Part shown: positions 56,938-64,000 of the stretch, in pieces
How positions within the stretch are numbered: position 1 is the first letter of the stretch
Layout of the letters: every line of letters begins with the position of its first letter
Notes under the pieces: generated by a model
The model's input: only the letters and a program-made list of their open reading frames with translations
The model's database searches: none
What the model was told of the DNA's origin: nothing
Assembly (NCBI RefSeq): GCF_004355185.1
Contig: NZ_CP037922.1
Coordinates: forward strand, 2,698,001-2,762,000
DNA from: Hymenobacter radiodurans
GTDB lineage: Bacteria > Bacteroidota > Bacteroidia > Cytophagales > Hymenobacteraceae
DNA: 64,000 nucleotides
Direction: 5' to 3'
Translations under genes and position numbers: made by a program

Positions 56938-59226
56938 TTAGTCGTTGTCGGTCTTTACTTTGGTCTTGCCATCAGCATCTTTCACTTTGGAGTCAATCTC
57001 GCCGTTTTTGGCTTTGGTCTTCGACTCTTCGCCATTGGCTGACTCCGTCTTGATTTTCACTTTCTCGTCGTCCACTTTCGTTTTGATCGTAGTGCCGTCG
57101 GCTGTTTTAACCTTGGCTTTACCATCTGGCAACGCGGTGCCCATAGGAGCAGCGGTTGTGGAAGAGTCTGTAGTCGTAGCTGGCGTGGTTGAAGCCGGAG
57201 CTACTGACTGAGAAGTCGATGGCGTAGTGCCAGCGCCGGTAGTGGTAGTGCTGCCACCTGTGTTCAGGGCCGGAGCAGGCTCGCCTTCACGCTGAATCAC
57301 GCGGAACTCAACCCGACGGTTAAGCTGCATGTTCTCAGGCGTATCGTTCGGAGCAGCCGGACGACGCTCACCGTAGCTTGCCGTTACGAGGCGAGCATCA
57401 GAGATGCCCTTACGCAGCAAATACTTATAAGCGGCCGTCGAGCGGTTGTCGCCGAGGGTCATGTTGTACTCATCCGTATTGCGCGAGTCACAGTGACCTT
57501 CCACCGAAATATTTACGCCGGGGTTAGCCTTCAGAATGCTGGCAATTCGATCTAGTTCGGTGATAGACTCAGGACGCAGTGCGTACTTATCCGTCTCGAA
57601 GTAGATTTTCTTGAAAGCATACACATTAGAGCTGTCCACGTAAGGCACGTAGAAGTTTTTCTCAACGATTGTCGAGTCGTTGATGGCTACTGGCACCTGG
57701 AACTCCTCTGTAATGATGTTCTTGCCATCTACGGATACGGCAACCTGATAAGGACGACCCGACAGTACGCTTACCTGGTAATCACCCGTTCCGGGCTTAG
57801 TAACGTCGCGGTAGCTAAGGGCAGTCTGGTCAGCCTGGGCACCACTGAACACCAACTCTACGCCTGGAATGACAGTGCTATCACGCTGGCTGAATACTTT
57901 ACCACGGATAATAGCATTCTTGATGTAGTTGATGGTGTAAATATCTTTCTCACCGTAGCCGCCAATGCGGTAGCTTGATAAATACGCATATGTACCATCT
58001 GCACTCAGGCGGTAGTAGGTATCATCATCAGGCGTGTTGATTGGGTAGCCCATATTCTCGGGCCGGCCCCACTTCCGACCTATGGAGTCGTAAGTAGACT
58101 TGAAGATGTCATACCCACCCATGGTGTTTAGACCACGTGAGCTGAAGTACATTGTTTTGCCGTCTTTGCTCAAGTAAGGGCTGTCATCATCATACTTGGT
58201 GTTGATGCCAGTTACCGGCTTAGGCTTACCCCAGTCTCCATTGCCAGAGCGAGTAGATACATAGATATCCAGCGTATTATCCTCAGAGTACTTACCCGTA
58301 GAAAAATACATTGTCTGACCATCTGGCGTGATGTAAGCGTCCGACTCGAAAGCACTGGTATTGATGTTGCCATTCAGCTTTTTGGGTGGAGTCCAGTCGC
58401 CTCCCGTTTTTTCGGAGTAAAACAGGTCACCATTCTCGTCCTGGCGATACATCAGCATTTTGGTGTCGTTGTCGTACACCTGAATAGATGCGTCATGGCC
58501 TTTACCGTTGAGGACACCGCTCAGTGAGCGGGGCTTTTCCCACTCATCGTCCCCAATGCGCTTCGCTTCGAAGATATCCTCGAAATACTCACCGTCTGCA
58601 GCTAGATTACCGCCTTTTTTGCTATTGCCAGCGCCGGCACCAGTTACATTCTCGCCCCGGGAAGTGAAGAGTAGAACTTTGTCATCGGACGTAATAACGG
58701 GGCTATGCTCAGAGTGAATCGTATTAATCGTAGGTCCGAGGTTCTTCACGAAGATGTCCTTCGGAGTGCTGAACTGAACCTTCGCGTTTTTGCTGTGCTG
58801 GATCAGCTGTGCCAATTCGGCTTTACGCGTGTCCTTTTGCTTAAGCGTAGCGTTATAGGTCTGATAATGGGTGATTGCCTCATCAAAGTTGTAGTTGAGG
58901 TGATCTACACGGCCCAACCAATACTCAACATCCTTCGAAACCTTCGGCTTCAAACGCTGAGCTTTATAAATATAGTCGCTAGCTTTTTCCTTGTCGAACG
59001 ACATGTAAGAAACACCGGCCCGAAACAGAGCAAGCGCATTGTTTGGCTCTGCGGCTAGTACCTGCTCGTAAAAAGGAATAGAAGCTCGGTAGTTCTCTTG
59101 AGAAAAGAACTTATTCGCAGTCTTGAGTTGCTTACGGGTACCCTGTGCCATTGCGGGCTGAGCTACAGCAGCGGCAAGGGCGAAGGCACAAGAAGCTTTC
59201 AATAAACTTCTGACTAAGTTATCCAT
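56938..59226 (-). CDS. PorE-like TPR/beta-propeller/OmpA protein with a repetitive C-terminal tail
   Basis: This exported protein of 762 residues has a signal peptide (FALAAAVAQPAMAQ) and TPR helices (about 30-150). PD40/WD40-like propeller blades follow (SDDKVLLFTSRG, DDDTYYRLSADGTYAYLSS), then a carboxypeptidase-regulatory domain (IIRGKVFSQRDSTVIPGVELVF) and an OmpA C-terminal peptidoglycan-binding domain (IYFETDKYALRPES, VEGHCDSRNTDEYN, YGERRPAAPNDTPENMQLNRRVEFR). This order matches PorE of the type IX system and related OmpA-PD40 proteins. After a Thr/Ser/Pro linker, the last 60 residues are built of KVKT/DG-like repeats (KAKVKTADGTT, KVKIKTES), which I do not know from PorE. Confidence 0.8.
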   Translation of the reverse strand: MDNLVRSLLKASCAFALAAAVAQPAMAQGTRKQLKTANKFFSQENYRASIPFYEQVLAAEPNNALALFRAGVSYMSFDKEKASDYIYKAQRLKPKVSKDVEYWLGRVDHLNYNFDEAITHYQTYNATLKQKDTRKAELAQLIQHSKNAKVQFSTPKDIFVKNLGPTINTIHSEHSPVITSDDKVLLFTSRGENVTGAGAGNSKKGGNLAADGEYFEDIFEAKRIGDDEWEKPRSLSGVLNGKGHDASIQVYDNDTKMLMYRQDENGDLFYSEKTGGDWTPPKKLNGNINTSAFESDAYITPDGQTMYFSTGKYSEDNTLDIYVSTRSGNGDWGKPKPVTGINTKYDDDSPYLSKDGKTMYFSSRGLNTMGGYDIFKSTYDSIGRKWGRPENMGYPINTPDDDTYYRLSADGTYAYLSSYRIGGYGEKDIYTINYIKNAIIRGKVFSQRDSTVIPGVELVFSGAQADQTALSYRDVTKPGTGDYQVSVLSGRPYQVAVSVDGKNIITEEFQVPVAINDSTIVEKNFYVPYVDSSNVYAFKKIYFETDKYALRPESITELDRIASILKANPGVNISVEGHCDSRNTDEYNMTLGDNRSTAAYKYLLRKGISDARLVTASYGERRPAAPNDTPENMQLNRRVEFRVIQREGEPAPALNTGGSTTTTGAGTTPSTSQSVAPASTTPATTTDSSTTAAPMGTALPDGKAKVKTADGTTIKTKVDDEKVKIKTESANGEESKTKAKNGEIDSKVKDADGKTKVKTDND

Positions 59227-59679
59227 TGTTGGAGGGGGGTTTATTACTAAAGAGTGCTGGAAGTATGATGTAGCAGAAAGGCGCTTACCTTATGAGGAGA
59301 GGAATCCGGTCAAATGGGCCCTTATACTTGAATGTAGTTCTAAAGTTGGGAGCTATTTAGCACGTTCTAAGAAGCGGCGTTTAAAAAGTGCAAATAACAT
59401 TCTAATTAAACCAGCATATTTCTATCCAAAAAGCAGGTACTTGGCGGCAAAGATAGAAATTTTATAATACGACCTTCATCCTATACAATTTAATTAAAAA
59501 AAATCCTGTGACGGGTTTTAAACGCATTAAATTCATTGGCCTAAATATATGGAGGCAAATAATAATGTGCGCAGATAATGCATGCAACAACAACGCTCTG
59601 CGAGTAAACTAAATAGTTACGGAGCGTTACGGCCAAGGCTTTCACTTACCTTTGCAGCATCACCCGTGCAGAGAAAACC
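59227..59679. promoter_or_regulatory. Divergent promoter region of the PorE-like gene and engB
   Basis: This 453-base region is A+T-rich. On plus, tacctttg (59647-59654) matches TAnnTTTG, 25 bases before the engB ATG. On minus, tatctttg (59448-59455) matches it about 220 bases before the PorE-like ATG. No -33 TTG is convincing at either site. No other gene or repeat is seen. Confidence 0.45.
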
Positions 59680-60297
59680 ATGCTGATTCGCGAAGCTAAA
59701 TTTGTTACAAGTAACTCACGCGCAGACCAATGCCCGCCCGCTACCCTGCCGGAATACGCTTTTATCGGGCGCTCAAACGTAGGGAAGTCTTCACTGATTA
59801 ACATGCTTACGAATCAGAAAGGATTAGCTAAAACCTCCTCCTCTCCTGGCAAGACGCAGCTAATAAATCACTTTCTTATTAATAATGAGTGGTATTTGGT
59901 CGACTTGCCGGGTTATGGCTATGCCAAAGTAAGCAAGACGGCGCGGGCCACATGGAGCAAAATGATTGGATTCTACATGCGGCAGCGCGAGAACCTGACT
60001 TGCGTGTTTGTGCTTATCGACTCGCGTCATCCGCCCCTCGCCCCTGATATCGAGTTTATCGAGATGCTGGGCAAAGAAGGCGTTCCTTTCGTGCTTGTAT
60101 TTACCAAAGCCGATAAGCAATCGGGCTCACGTACCCAGCAAAATGTGGTAGACTATACCCGCAAGCTAAGTGAAACTTGGGACGAACTTCCGCGCTATTT
60201 TATCACCTCAGCGGAGGATATGACGGGCCGCGAGGAAGTGCTAAATTTTATTAATGAGATAAATAAGCAGCTAGCGCAGACACCAGACAATCCTTAA
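59680..60297 (+). CDS. engB: Ribosome biogenesis GTPase EngB/YsxC
   Basis: This 205-residue GTPase of the EngB (YsxC/YihA) family assists assembly of the large ribosomal subunit. G1 is GRSNVGKSS, the G2 region is KTSSSPGKTQLIN, G3 is VDLPGYGYAKV and G4 is FTKADK. The protein is a single GTPase domain of normal size. The start MLIREAKFVTSN is the usual one. The TonB-like gene begins 62 bases after the stop. Confidence 0.96.
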   Translation: MLIREAKFVTSNSRADQCPPATLPEYAFIGRSNVGKSSLINMLTNQKGLAKTSSSPGKTQLINHFLINNEWYLVDLPGYGYAKVSKTARATWSKMIGFYMRQRENLTCVFVLIDSRHPPLAPDIEFIEMLGKEGVPFVLVFTKADKQSGSRTQQNVVDYTRKLSETWDELPRYFITSAEDMTGREEVLNFINEINKQLAQTPDNP

Positions 60298-60358
60298 ATT
60301 GGCCTTGTAATTGCCAATACGAGAATATTATTTTTCGACGTATTAATCTGTTTTTTTC

Positions 60359-60778
60359 ATGAAAAGAATCTCATTTGTTTTTTTTCTGGCTTTACTACTT
60401 GGTGCCGTACCAAGCTTTGCTCAAACTCCGGCTGCCAAACCAGCAGCGCCTACTGGCGTAGGAAAAGCTATTCCGGTTGCTGAGTATTACGAAGGTGGTC
60501 AGGAAGCCATGTATGCTTTCATCGATAAGCAAATCAACTACCCTGTGCTGGCCCGTCGCAATCGTATTCAAGGTACTTGTATCGTGAGCTTTACGCTGAA
60601 CACGGATGGTACCATGACGGGTATTAAACTGGTGAAGGGCGTGGGTGGTGGCCTTGGTGAAGAAGCTTTGCGCGTTGTGCGCCTGCTCAAGTTCAACAAG
60701 CCCGATTACGCGATTCTGACTAGCTTGCCCATCGTTTTCCGCTTGTCGGCTAACAAGCCGGCCGGCAACACCGAATAA
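60359..60778 (+). CDS. Small TonB C-terminal domain protein
   Basis: This 139-residue exported protein has a cleavable signal peptide (ISFVFFLALLLGAVPSFAQ), then Pro/Ala, then a TonB_C domain: INYPVLARRNRIQGTCIVSFTLNTDGT, IKLVKGVGGGLGEEALRVVRLL. Unlike energy-transducing TonB it has no membrane anchor and little proline linker, so it may be a free periplasmic TonB-box binder or a different envelope function. It lies 30 bases before the DUF5606 gene and may share its transcript. Confidence 0.85.
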   Translation: MKRISFVFFLALLLGAVPSFAQTPAAKPAAPTGVGKAIPVAEYYEGGQEAMYAFIDKQINYPVLARRNRIQGTCIVSFTLNTDGTMTGIKLVKGVGGGLGEEALRVVRLLKFNKPDYAILTSLPIVFRLSANKPAGNTE

Positions 60779-60807
60779 CTTTTCTTTTTCATCCCAACTG
60801 TTTTTTT

Positions 60808-61440
60808 ATGCCCTACGACCTGAAGGAAATCGCCGCCATAAGCGGAATGCCGGGTCTTTACCGCTTGGTGCGCCCAACCCGCAACGGCGTTATTGTAGAG
60901 TCGCTCGACGAGAAGGCGGCCCGCTCGGTAGCCTCAGCCCGCAACAAGGTTTCGCTCCTGCAGGAGATCTCCATTTATACCCAGGATTACGACCAGACGG
61001 TGCCTCTGACGGAAGTATTCGATCGGATTTATCAGCAGCACGGCACTAGCCTGTCTGTCACGAATAAAGCTGATGACCGCGACCTGACGTCCTTTATGGA
61101 AAGCATCATTCCAGACTATGATCGTCAGCGAGTGTATATGTCTGACATTAAAAAGCTGGTATCGTGGTATCATGCCGTAAGCAGCCGCCTCGACTACCAA
61201 GCGCCGGCCGCAGAGGAAGCTGCCAGCACTGAGGAAGCAGATAAGCCCGCCAAAAAAGCCCCCCAAGCCAAGTCGAAAGAGGCGGATAAGGCTGGCACGC
61301 AGCAGGAAACCGCAGCAGCAGATGAGGCGCTGAGCACGGCTGGTATAATCCCCGCCGAAGGCGAATCGGATGAGCCTACAAACCCCGAAGCGGGCGATGA
61401 GACCAAAGCAGCTAAGAAGAGCAAGAAGAAAGCTGAGTAA
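60808..61440 (+). CDS. DUF5606 family protein
   Basis: This 210-residue protein is restricted to Bacteroidota as far as I know. A conserved N-terminal domain (MPYDLKEIAAISGMPGLYRLV; VSLLQEISIYTQDYDQTVPLTEVF; MSDIKKLVSWYHAV) is followed by a disordered Ala/Glu/Lys tail ending KAAKKSKKKAE. The iterated motif lies in frame in the tail as AAA AAA GCC CCC CAA (KKAPQ). The function is unknown; the conserved part probably binds a cytosolic partner. Confidence 0.85.
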   Translation: MPYDLKEIAAISGMPGLYRLVRPTRNGVIVESLDEKAARSVASARNKVSLLQEISIYTQDYDQTVPLTEVFDRIYQQHGTSLSVTNKADDRDLTSFMESIIPDYDRQRVYMSDIKKLVSWYHAVSSRLDYQAPAAEEAASTEEADKPAKKAPQAKSKEADKAGTQQETAAADEALSTAGIIPAEGESDEPTNPEAGDETKAAKKSKKKAE

Positions 61441-61456
61441 ATAGCTTCGACTCTAT

Positions 61457-61492
61457 AAAAAAGCCCCCAGAAATTATTCTGGGGGCTTTTTT
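61457..61492. terminator. Bidirectional terminator, iterated-motif type
   Basis: AAAAAAGCCCCCAGAA ... TTCTGGGGGCTTTTTT with five-base runs in both arms and a short loop. It lies between the DUF5606 gene (plus) and fbp (minus). Confidence 0.92.
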
Positions 61493-61512
61493 ATAACCTA
61501 GGGATGATTCTA

Positions 61513-62538
61513 TTAACTGACTGCGACATCGGCGGCCGCTTGCTCTTTGGCCAATAGCTCCTCAGCTTTTTCTACTAATTCAGTGGAGCCAATAAATAAA
61601 GGGCAGCGCTCGTGCAGATTGCTTGGCTCAATTTCCATCGTCCGTTGGCGGCCATTGCTGGCTTTGCCGCCAGCCTGCTCTACAATGAAAGCCAACGTAT
61701 TGCACTCATACAGCAGGCGTAATTTGCCTTGGGGGGCTTTTTTGGTTGCTGGATAAATATAGATACCACCTTTGAGCAGGTTGCGATGGAAGTCCGCAAC
61801 CAAGGACCCGATATAGCGAGCCGAAAAGCTGTTCTCTTTACAGTGAGCGACGAAAGCCGCTACGCCCGGCGAAAACGAGTCAGAGCTACCTTCATTGATC
61901 GAGTAGATCGTGCCCGTTTTAGGCGAAATAATATTGGGATGTGAAAGGAAAAACTCACCCAGCGAGGGCTCATACGTAAAGCCATTTACACCATTGCCCG
62001 TAGTGTACACGAGCATGGTGCTGGAGCCATAAATAACGTAGCCAGCCGCTACCTGGTGGGTGCCAGGCTGCAGACAATCCTGCTCTGTGCCATCGGTGCC
62101 GGTGGGCGATATGCGCCGGTAAATACTGAAAATAGTCCCGATAGAAACGTTTACGTCAATATTGGAAGAGCCATCCAGCGGGTCGATTGCCACGACGTAC
62201 TTACCCTGGGTGTTGCCCGTTTGGATCATCTCATCGTCTTCTTCCGACACGATGGTGCACACCTCGCCGCCATTGCGCAAGGCCCGGATAAAGCGGATAT
62301 TAGCAATCACGTCCAGCTTCTGCTGATCTTCGCCCTGCACATTACGGTTGCCATAAGCCCCGGCGATATCAATGAGGCCGGAACGATTGATTTCGCGGTT
62401 CACGATTTTGGCCGCTAAAGCAATGTCACGCAGCAGTTGAGAAAGCTCCCCCGTAGCGTAGGGAAAGTCCTCCTGCTTGCGCATAATGAAACGGTCGAGG
62501 GTGGCGCCGACCGGAAGAGCGAGTTTATTATGATCCAT
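61513..62538 (-). CDS. fbp: Class 1 fructose-1,6-bisphosphatase
   Basis: This 341-residue gluconeogenic enzyme hydrolyses fructose-1,6-bisphosphate. Hallmarks are [24 protein letters not shown] (metal-binding acidic residues), [45 protein letters not shown] and [10 protein letters not shown]. The ATG at 62536-62538 ([11 protein letters not shown]) is chosen; the frame is open further upstream to 62676, where it would overlap lysC, so the later start is preferred. A six-G copy of the iterated motif (61732-61738) is in frame in the coding strand as KKAPQGKL. Confidence 0.96.
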   Translation of the reverse strand: MDHNKLALPVGATLDRFIMRKQEDFPYATGELSQLLRDIALAAKIVNREINRSGLIDIAGAYGNRNVQGEDQQKLDVIANIRFIRALRNGGEVCTIVSEEDDEMIQTGNTQGKYVVAIDPLDGSSNIDVNVSIGTIFSIYRRISPTGTDGTEQDCLQPGTHQVAAGYVIYGSSTMLVYTTGNGVNGFTYEPSLGEFFLSHPNIISPKTGTIYSINEGSSDSFSPGVAAFVAHCKENSFSARYIGSLVADFHRNLLKGGIYIYPATKKAPQGKLRLLYECNTLAFIVEQAGGKASNGRQRTMEIEPSNLHERCPLFIGSTELVEKAEELLAKEQAAADVAVS

Positions 62539-62662
62539 ATGGGTGGGATAGAGAACCGTGGGTCTGGTATGCAAAACTAAGCGATTTGAATTGTTTCCGA
62601 AGTGCTGAGTTGCAGCGATTGTACCTTTTCGGGCACAATTCGCAACACTAAAGCCGAGTACG

Positions 62663-62670
62663 TACTTTTG
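62663..62670 (+). promoter_or_regulatory. Candidate -7 element (tacttttg) of lysC
   Basis: tacttttg matches TAnnTTTG and ends four bases before the lysC ATG at 62675, the same spacing as at lpxD. Transcription would start at or near the start codon. No -33 TTG is at normal spacing, so this could be chance. Confidence 0.35.
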
Positions 62671-62674
62671 GCCC

Positions 62675-63976
62675 ATGCAGGAAAAGCATCGTTTGCTGAT
62701 TTACAAATTTGGCGGCGCATCGGTGCGCGATGCTGAAGCTATTCGCAATTTGGCGCGCATTGTGGGCGCAAATGCCCCCCATACTCAACTACTCATTGTG
62801 GTATCGGCGATGGGCAAGACAACCAATGCGCTAGAGGAGATTTTCCATCTGGCGCATTCGGGCCTGGATTACGCCGCTCCGCTCGCTGCATTGCGGGAAT
62901 ACCATCAGAACGTAGCGTTGGAACTGCTGCCGGAAATCGGGGGGCAAATTGGTACTGATGGAGCAGTCGAAACGCAGCTCGGAATGCTGCTAAGTCAGCT
63001 CAGCGACCAGCTCACCGTCCTCACTCCCGGCGACTACGACCGACAGTACGACCAGATTGTGAGCTACGGCGAGCTGCTAGCAACCAGCATCGTGGCACAG
63101 GCGTTGGGCGCACATTGGCTTGATTGCCGGCCTCTTATTCGCACTGACTATACCTGGCGCGAAGGCCGCCTCGACTGGCCCACCACGGAGTATAATATTC
63201 GCGATGAAGTGCCCCGCCTCCTACTGACGGGCCCCGTCGTGACGCAGGGGTTTCTGGGTGGAACGGCTAGTGGTGCCACCACTACGCTTGGTCGCGAAGG
63301 CTCTGACTTTACCGCTGCCATTTTTGCGTATTGCCTACACGCAGAGTCAGTTACGATCTGGAAAGACGTGGCCGGCCTGCTCAATGCCGACCCCAAAATA
63401 TTTGCCGATACGGTGCGCTACCCGGAAATCAGCTACCAAGAGACAATTGAAATGGCGTATTATGGCGCCTCCGTCATTCATCCCAAAACCATTAAGCCAC
63501 TGGCGGTGCAACATATTCCGCTGTACGTGAAGTCGTTTCTGGACCCCACGGCCGAAGGAACCCGCATTGGTGATTGTCGACACGCGGCCTTGGCACCCGC
63601 CTTTATTCGCAAAACCAATCAGTGCCTTATTTCCTTCGAATCAAAAGATCTCACCTTTATTTCGGAGGAAAATCTGGAAGTCATTTTTGGCGCATTAGCC
63701 CAAGTGCGGCTCAAGATCAACCTGATGCAGAACTCCGCAATATCCTTCTCCGTCTGCACCGACTTTTCCGCCTACCGCTTAGAAAAACTGCTAGAGCATC
63801 TGCGCGACCAGTTCACCATTCATTACAACACGGAATTGGAGCTATACACCATCAAAAACTACGACTCGGCCAGTATCCAACGTCTCACTAATGGCCGCGA
63901 GCTACTGCTGGAACAACGCACCCGCCTTACTTTTCAGTTTGTATCGCGAGGCGGGTTAAATGAATTCGTAAAATAA
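62675..63976 (+). CDS. lysC: Aspartate kinase
   Basis: This 433-residue monofunctional aspartokinase starts the lysine/threonine/methionine pathway. It has the ATP-binding [50 protein letters not shown] and [16 protein letters not shown]. The substrate motif is [19 protein letters not shown], and a C-terminal ACT pair starts near [12 protein letters not shown]. The ACT part probably mediates feedback by lysine or threonine. It is divergent from fbp, as in other Cytophagales. The frame is complete, ending 24 bases before the window end. Confidence 0.95.
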   Translation: MQEKHRLLIYKFGGASVRDAEAIRNLARIVGANAPHTQLLIVVSAMGKTTNALEEIFHLAHSGLDYAAPLAALREYHQNVALELLPEIGGQIGTDGAVETQLGMLLSQLSDQLTVLTPGDYDRQYDQIVSYGELLATSIVAQALGAHWLDCRPLIRTDYTWREGRLDWPTTEYNIRDEVPRLLLTGPVVTQGFLGGTASGATTTLGREGSDFTAAIFAYCLHAESVTIWKDVAGLLNADPKIFADTVRYPEISYQETIEMAYYGASVIHPKTIKPLAVQHIPLYVKSFLDPTAEGTRIGDCRHAALAPAFIRKTNQCLISFESKDLTFISEENLEVIFGALAQVRLKINLMQNSAISFSVCTDFSAYRLEKLLEHLRDQFTIHYNTELELYTIKNYDSASIQRLTNGRELLLEQRTRLTFQFVSRGGLNEFVK

Positions 63977-64000
63977 GTTTGGTTACTAATCAGCCTTCGA

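Overview
The window reads as a chromosomal stretch of a Bacteroidota member, most likely Cytophagales and close to Hymenobacter. The indicators are a fused lpxC-fabZ gene, type IX secretion genes (PorX, PorT and an OmpA/TPR/propeller protein of PorE type), an outer-membrane beta-barrel family 3 receptor, DUF5606 and DUF2851 proteins, few Shine-Dalgarno sequences, and recurrent TAC(T/C)TTTG boxes that match the Bacteroidota -7 element TAnnTTTG. The sequence is mostly housekeeping, with a few islands that are richer in A+T. I see no rRNA, tRNA, CRISPR array, transposase or phage gene.

Layout. At 1-2.3 kb are the start of an alanine dehydrogenase (cut by the window edge), tsaE and a GT22-like mannosyltransferase, all on minus. 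At 2.4-6.5 kb are an aminotransferase and a large outer-membrane receptor. At 6.8-10.2 kb is an A+T-rich cassette: a HAD phosphatase, a UbiA enzyme resembling decaprenyl-phosphate phosphoribosyltransferase, and a GT-C glycosyltransferase. At 10.3-17.6 kb are porX and then an HD hydrolase-lpxD-lpxC/fabZ-lpxA-ABC ATPase cluster for lipid A. At 18-27.4 kb are a DUF4197 protein, cinA, a 2-oxoacid dehydrogenase E2, a secreted oligopeptidase B and valS. At 27.6-36.3 kb are a nitrilase followed by a PP-loop amidotransferase, ferredoxin and a LuxC-like reductase, a nucleoside phosphorylase, glutamate dehydrogenase, trhO and a PglD-like acyltransferase. At 36.5-44.7 kb are membrane and DUF2851 genes, lolA, ftsK, xerD and aroQ. 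At 44.8-54.3 kb are serC, a MarC protein, rnhA, an A+T-rich acyltransferase overlapping trmN6, a saccharopine dehydrogenase, cdd, an esterase and an orphan sensor kinase. At 54.5-64 kb are an SDR, porT-ubiE, a PorE-like protein, engB, a TonB-like protein, a DUF5606 protein, fbp and lysC.

Two window-wide signals stand out. First, the heptamer GCCCCCC/GGGGGGC next to A/T-rich bases occurs about fifty times by eye. Inverted pairs of it form most of the terminators, and single copies lie inside genes and promoters. Second, eight genes (including the essential lpxD) are broken by frameshifts. Sixteen of the breaks are repaired by adding one base to a G or C run, or in one case possibly to the adjoining T run; a seventeenth lies in a short T run. 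This pattern points to under-called homopolymers in the assembly, not to real pseudogenes, so the broken genes are annotated here as full-length coding regions.

Main biological candidate: the HAD-UbiA-GT-C cassette at 6.8-10.2 kb. It looks like a self-contained pathway that would make a polyprenyl-phosphate pentose (by motif, ribose) and transfer it outside the cytoplasmic membrane. The DprE1/DprE2 epimerase genes that would convert ribose to arabinose are absent nearby.
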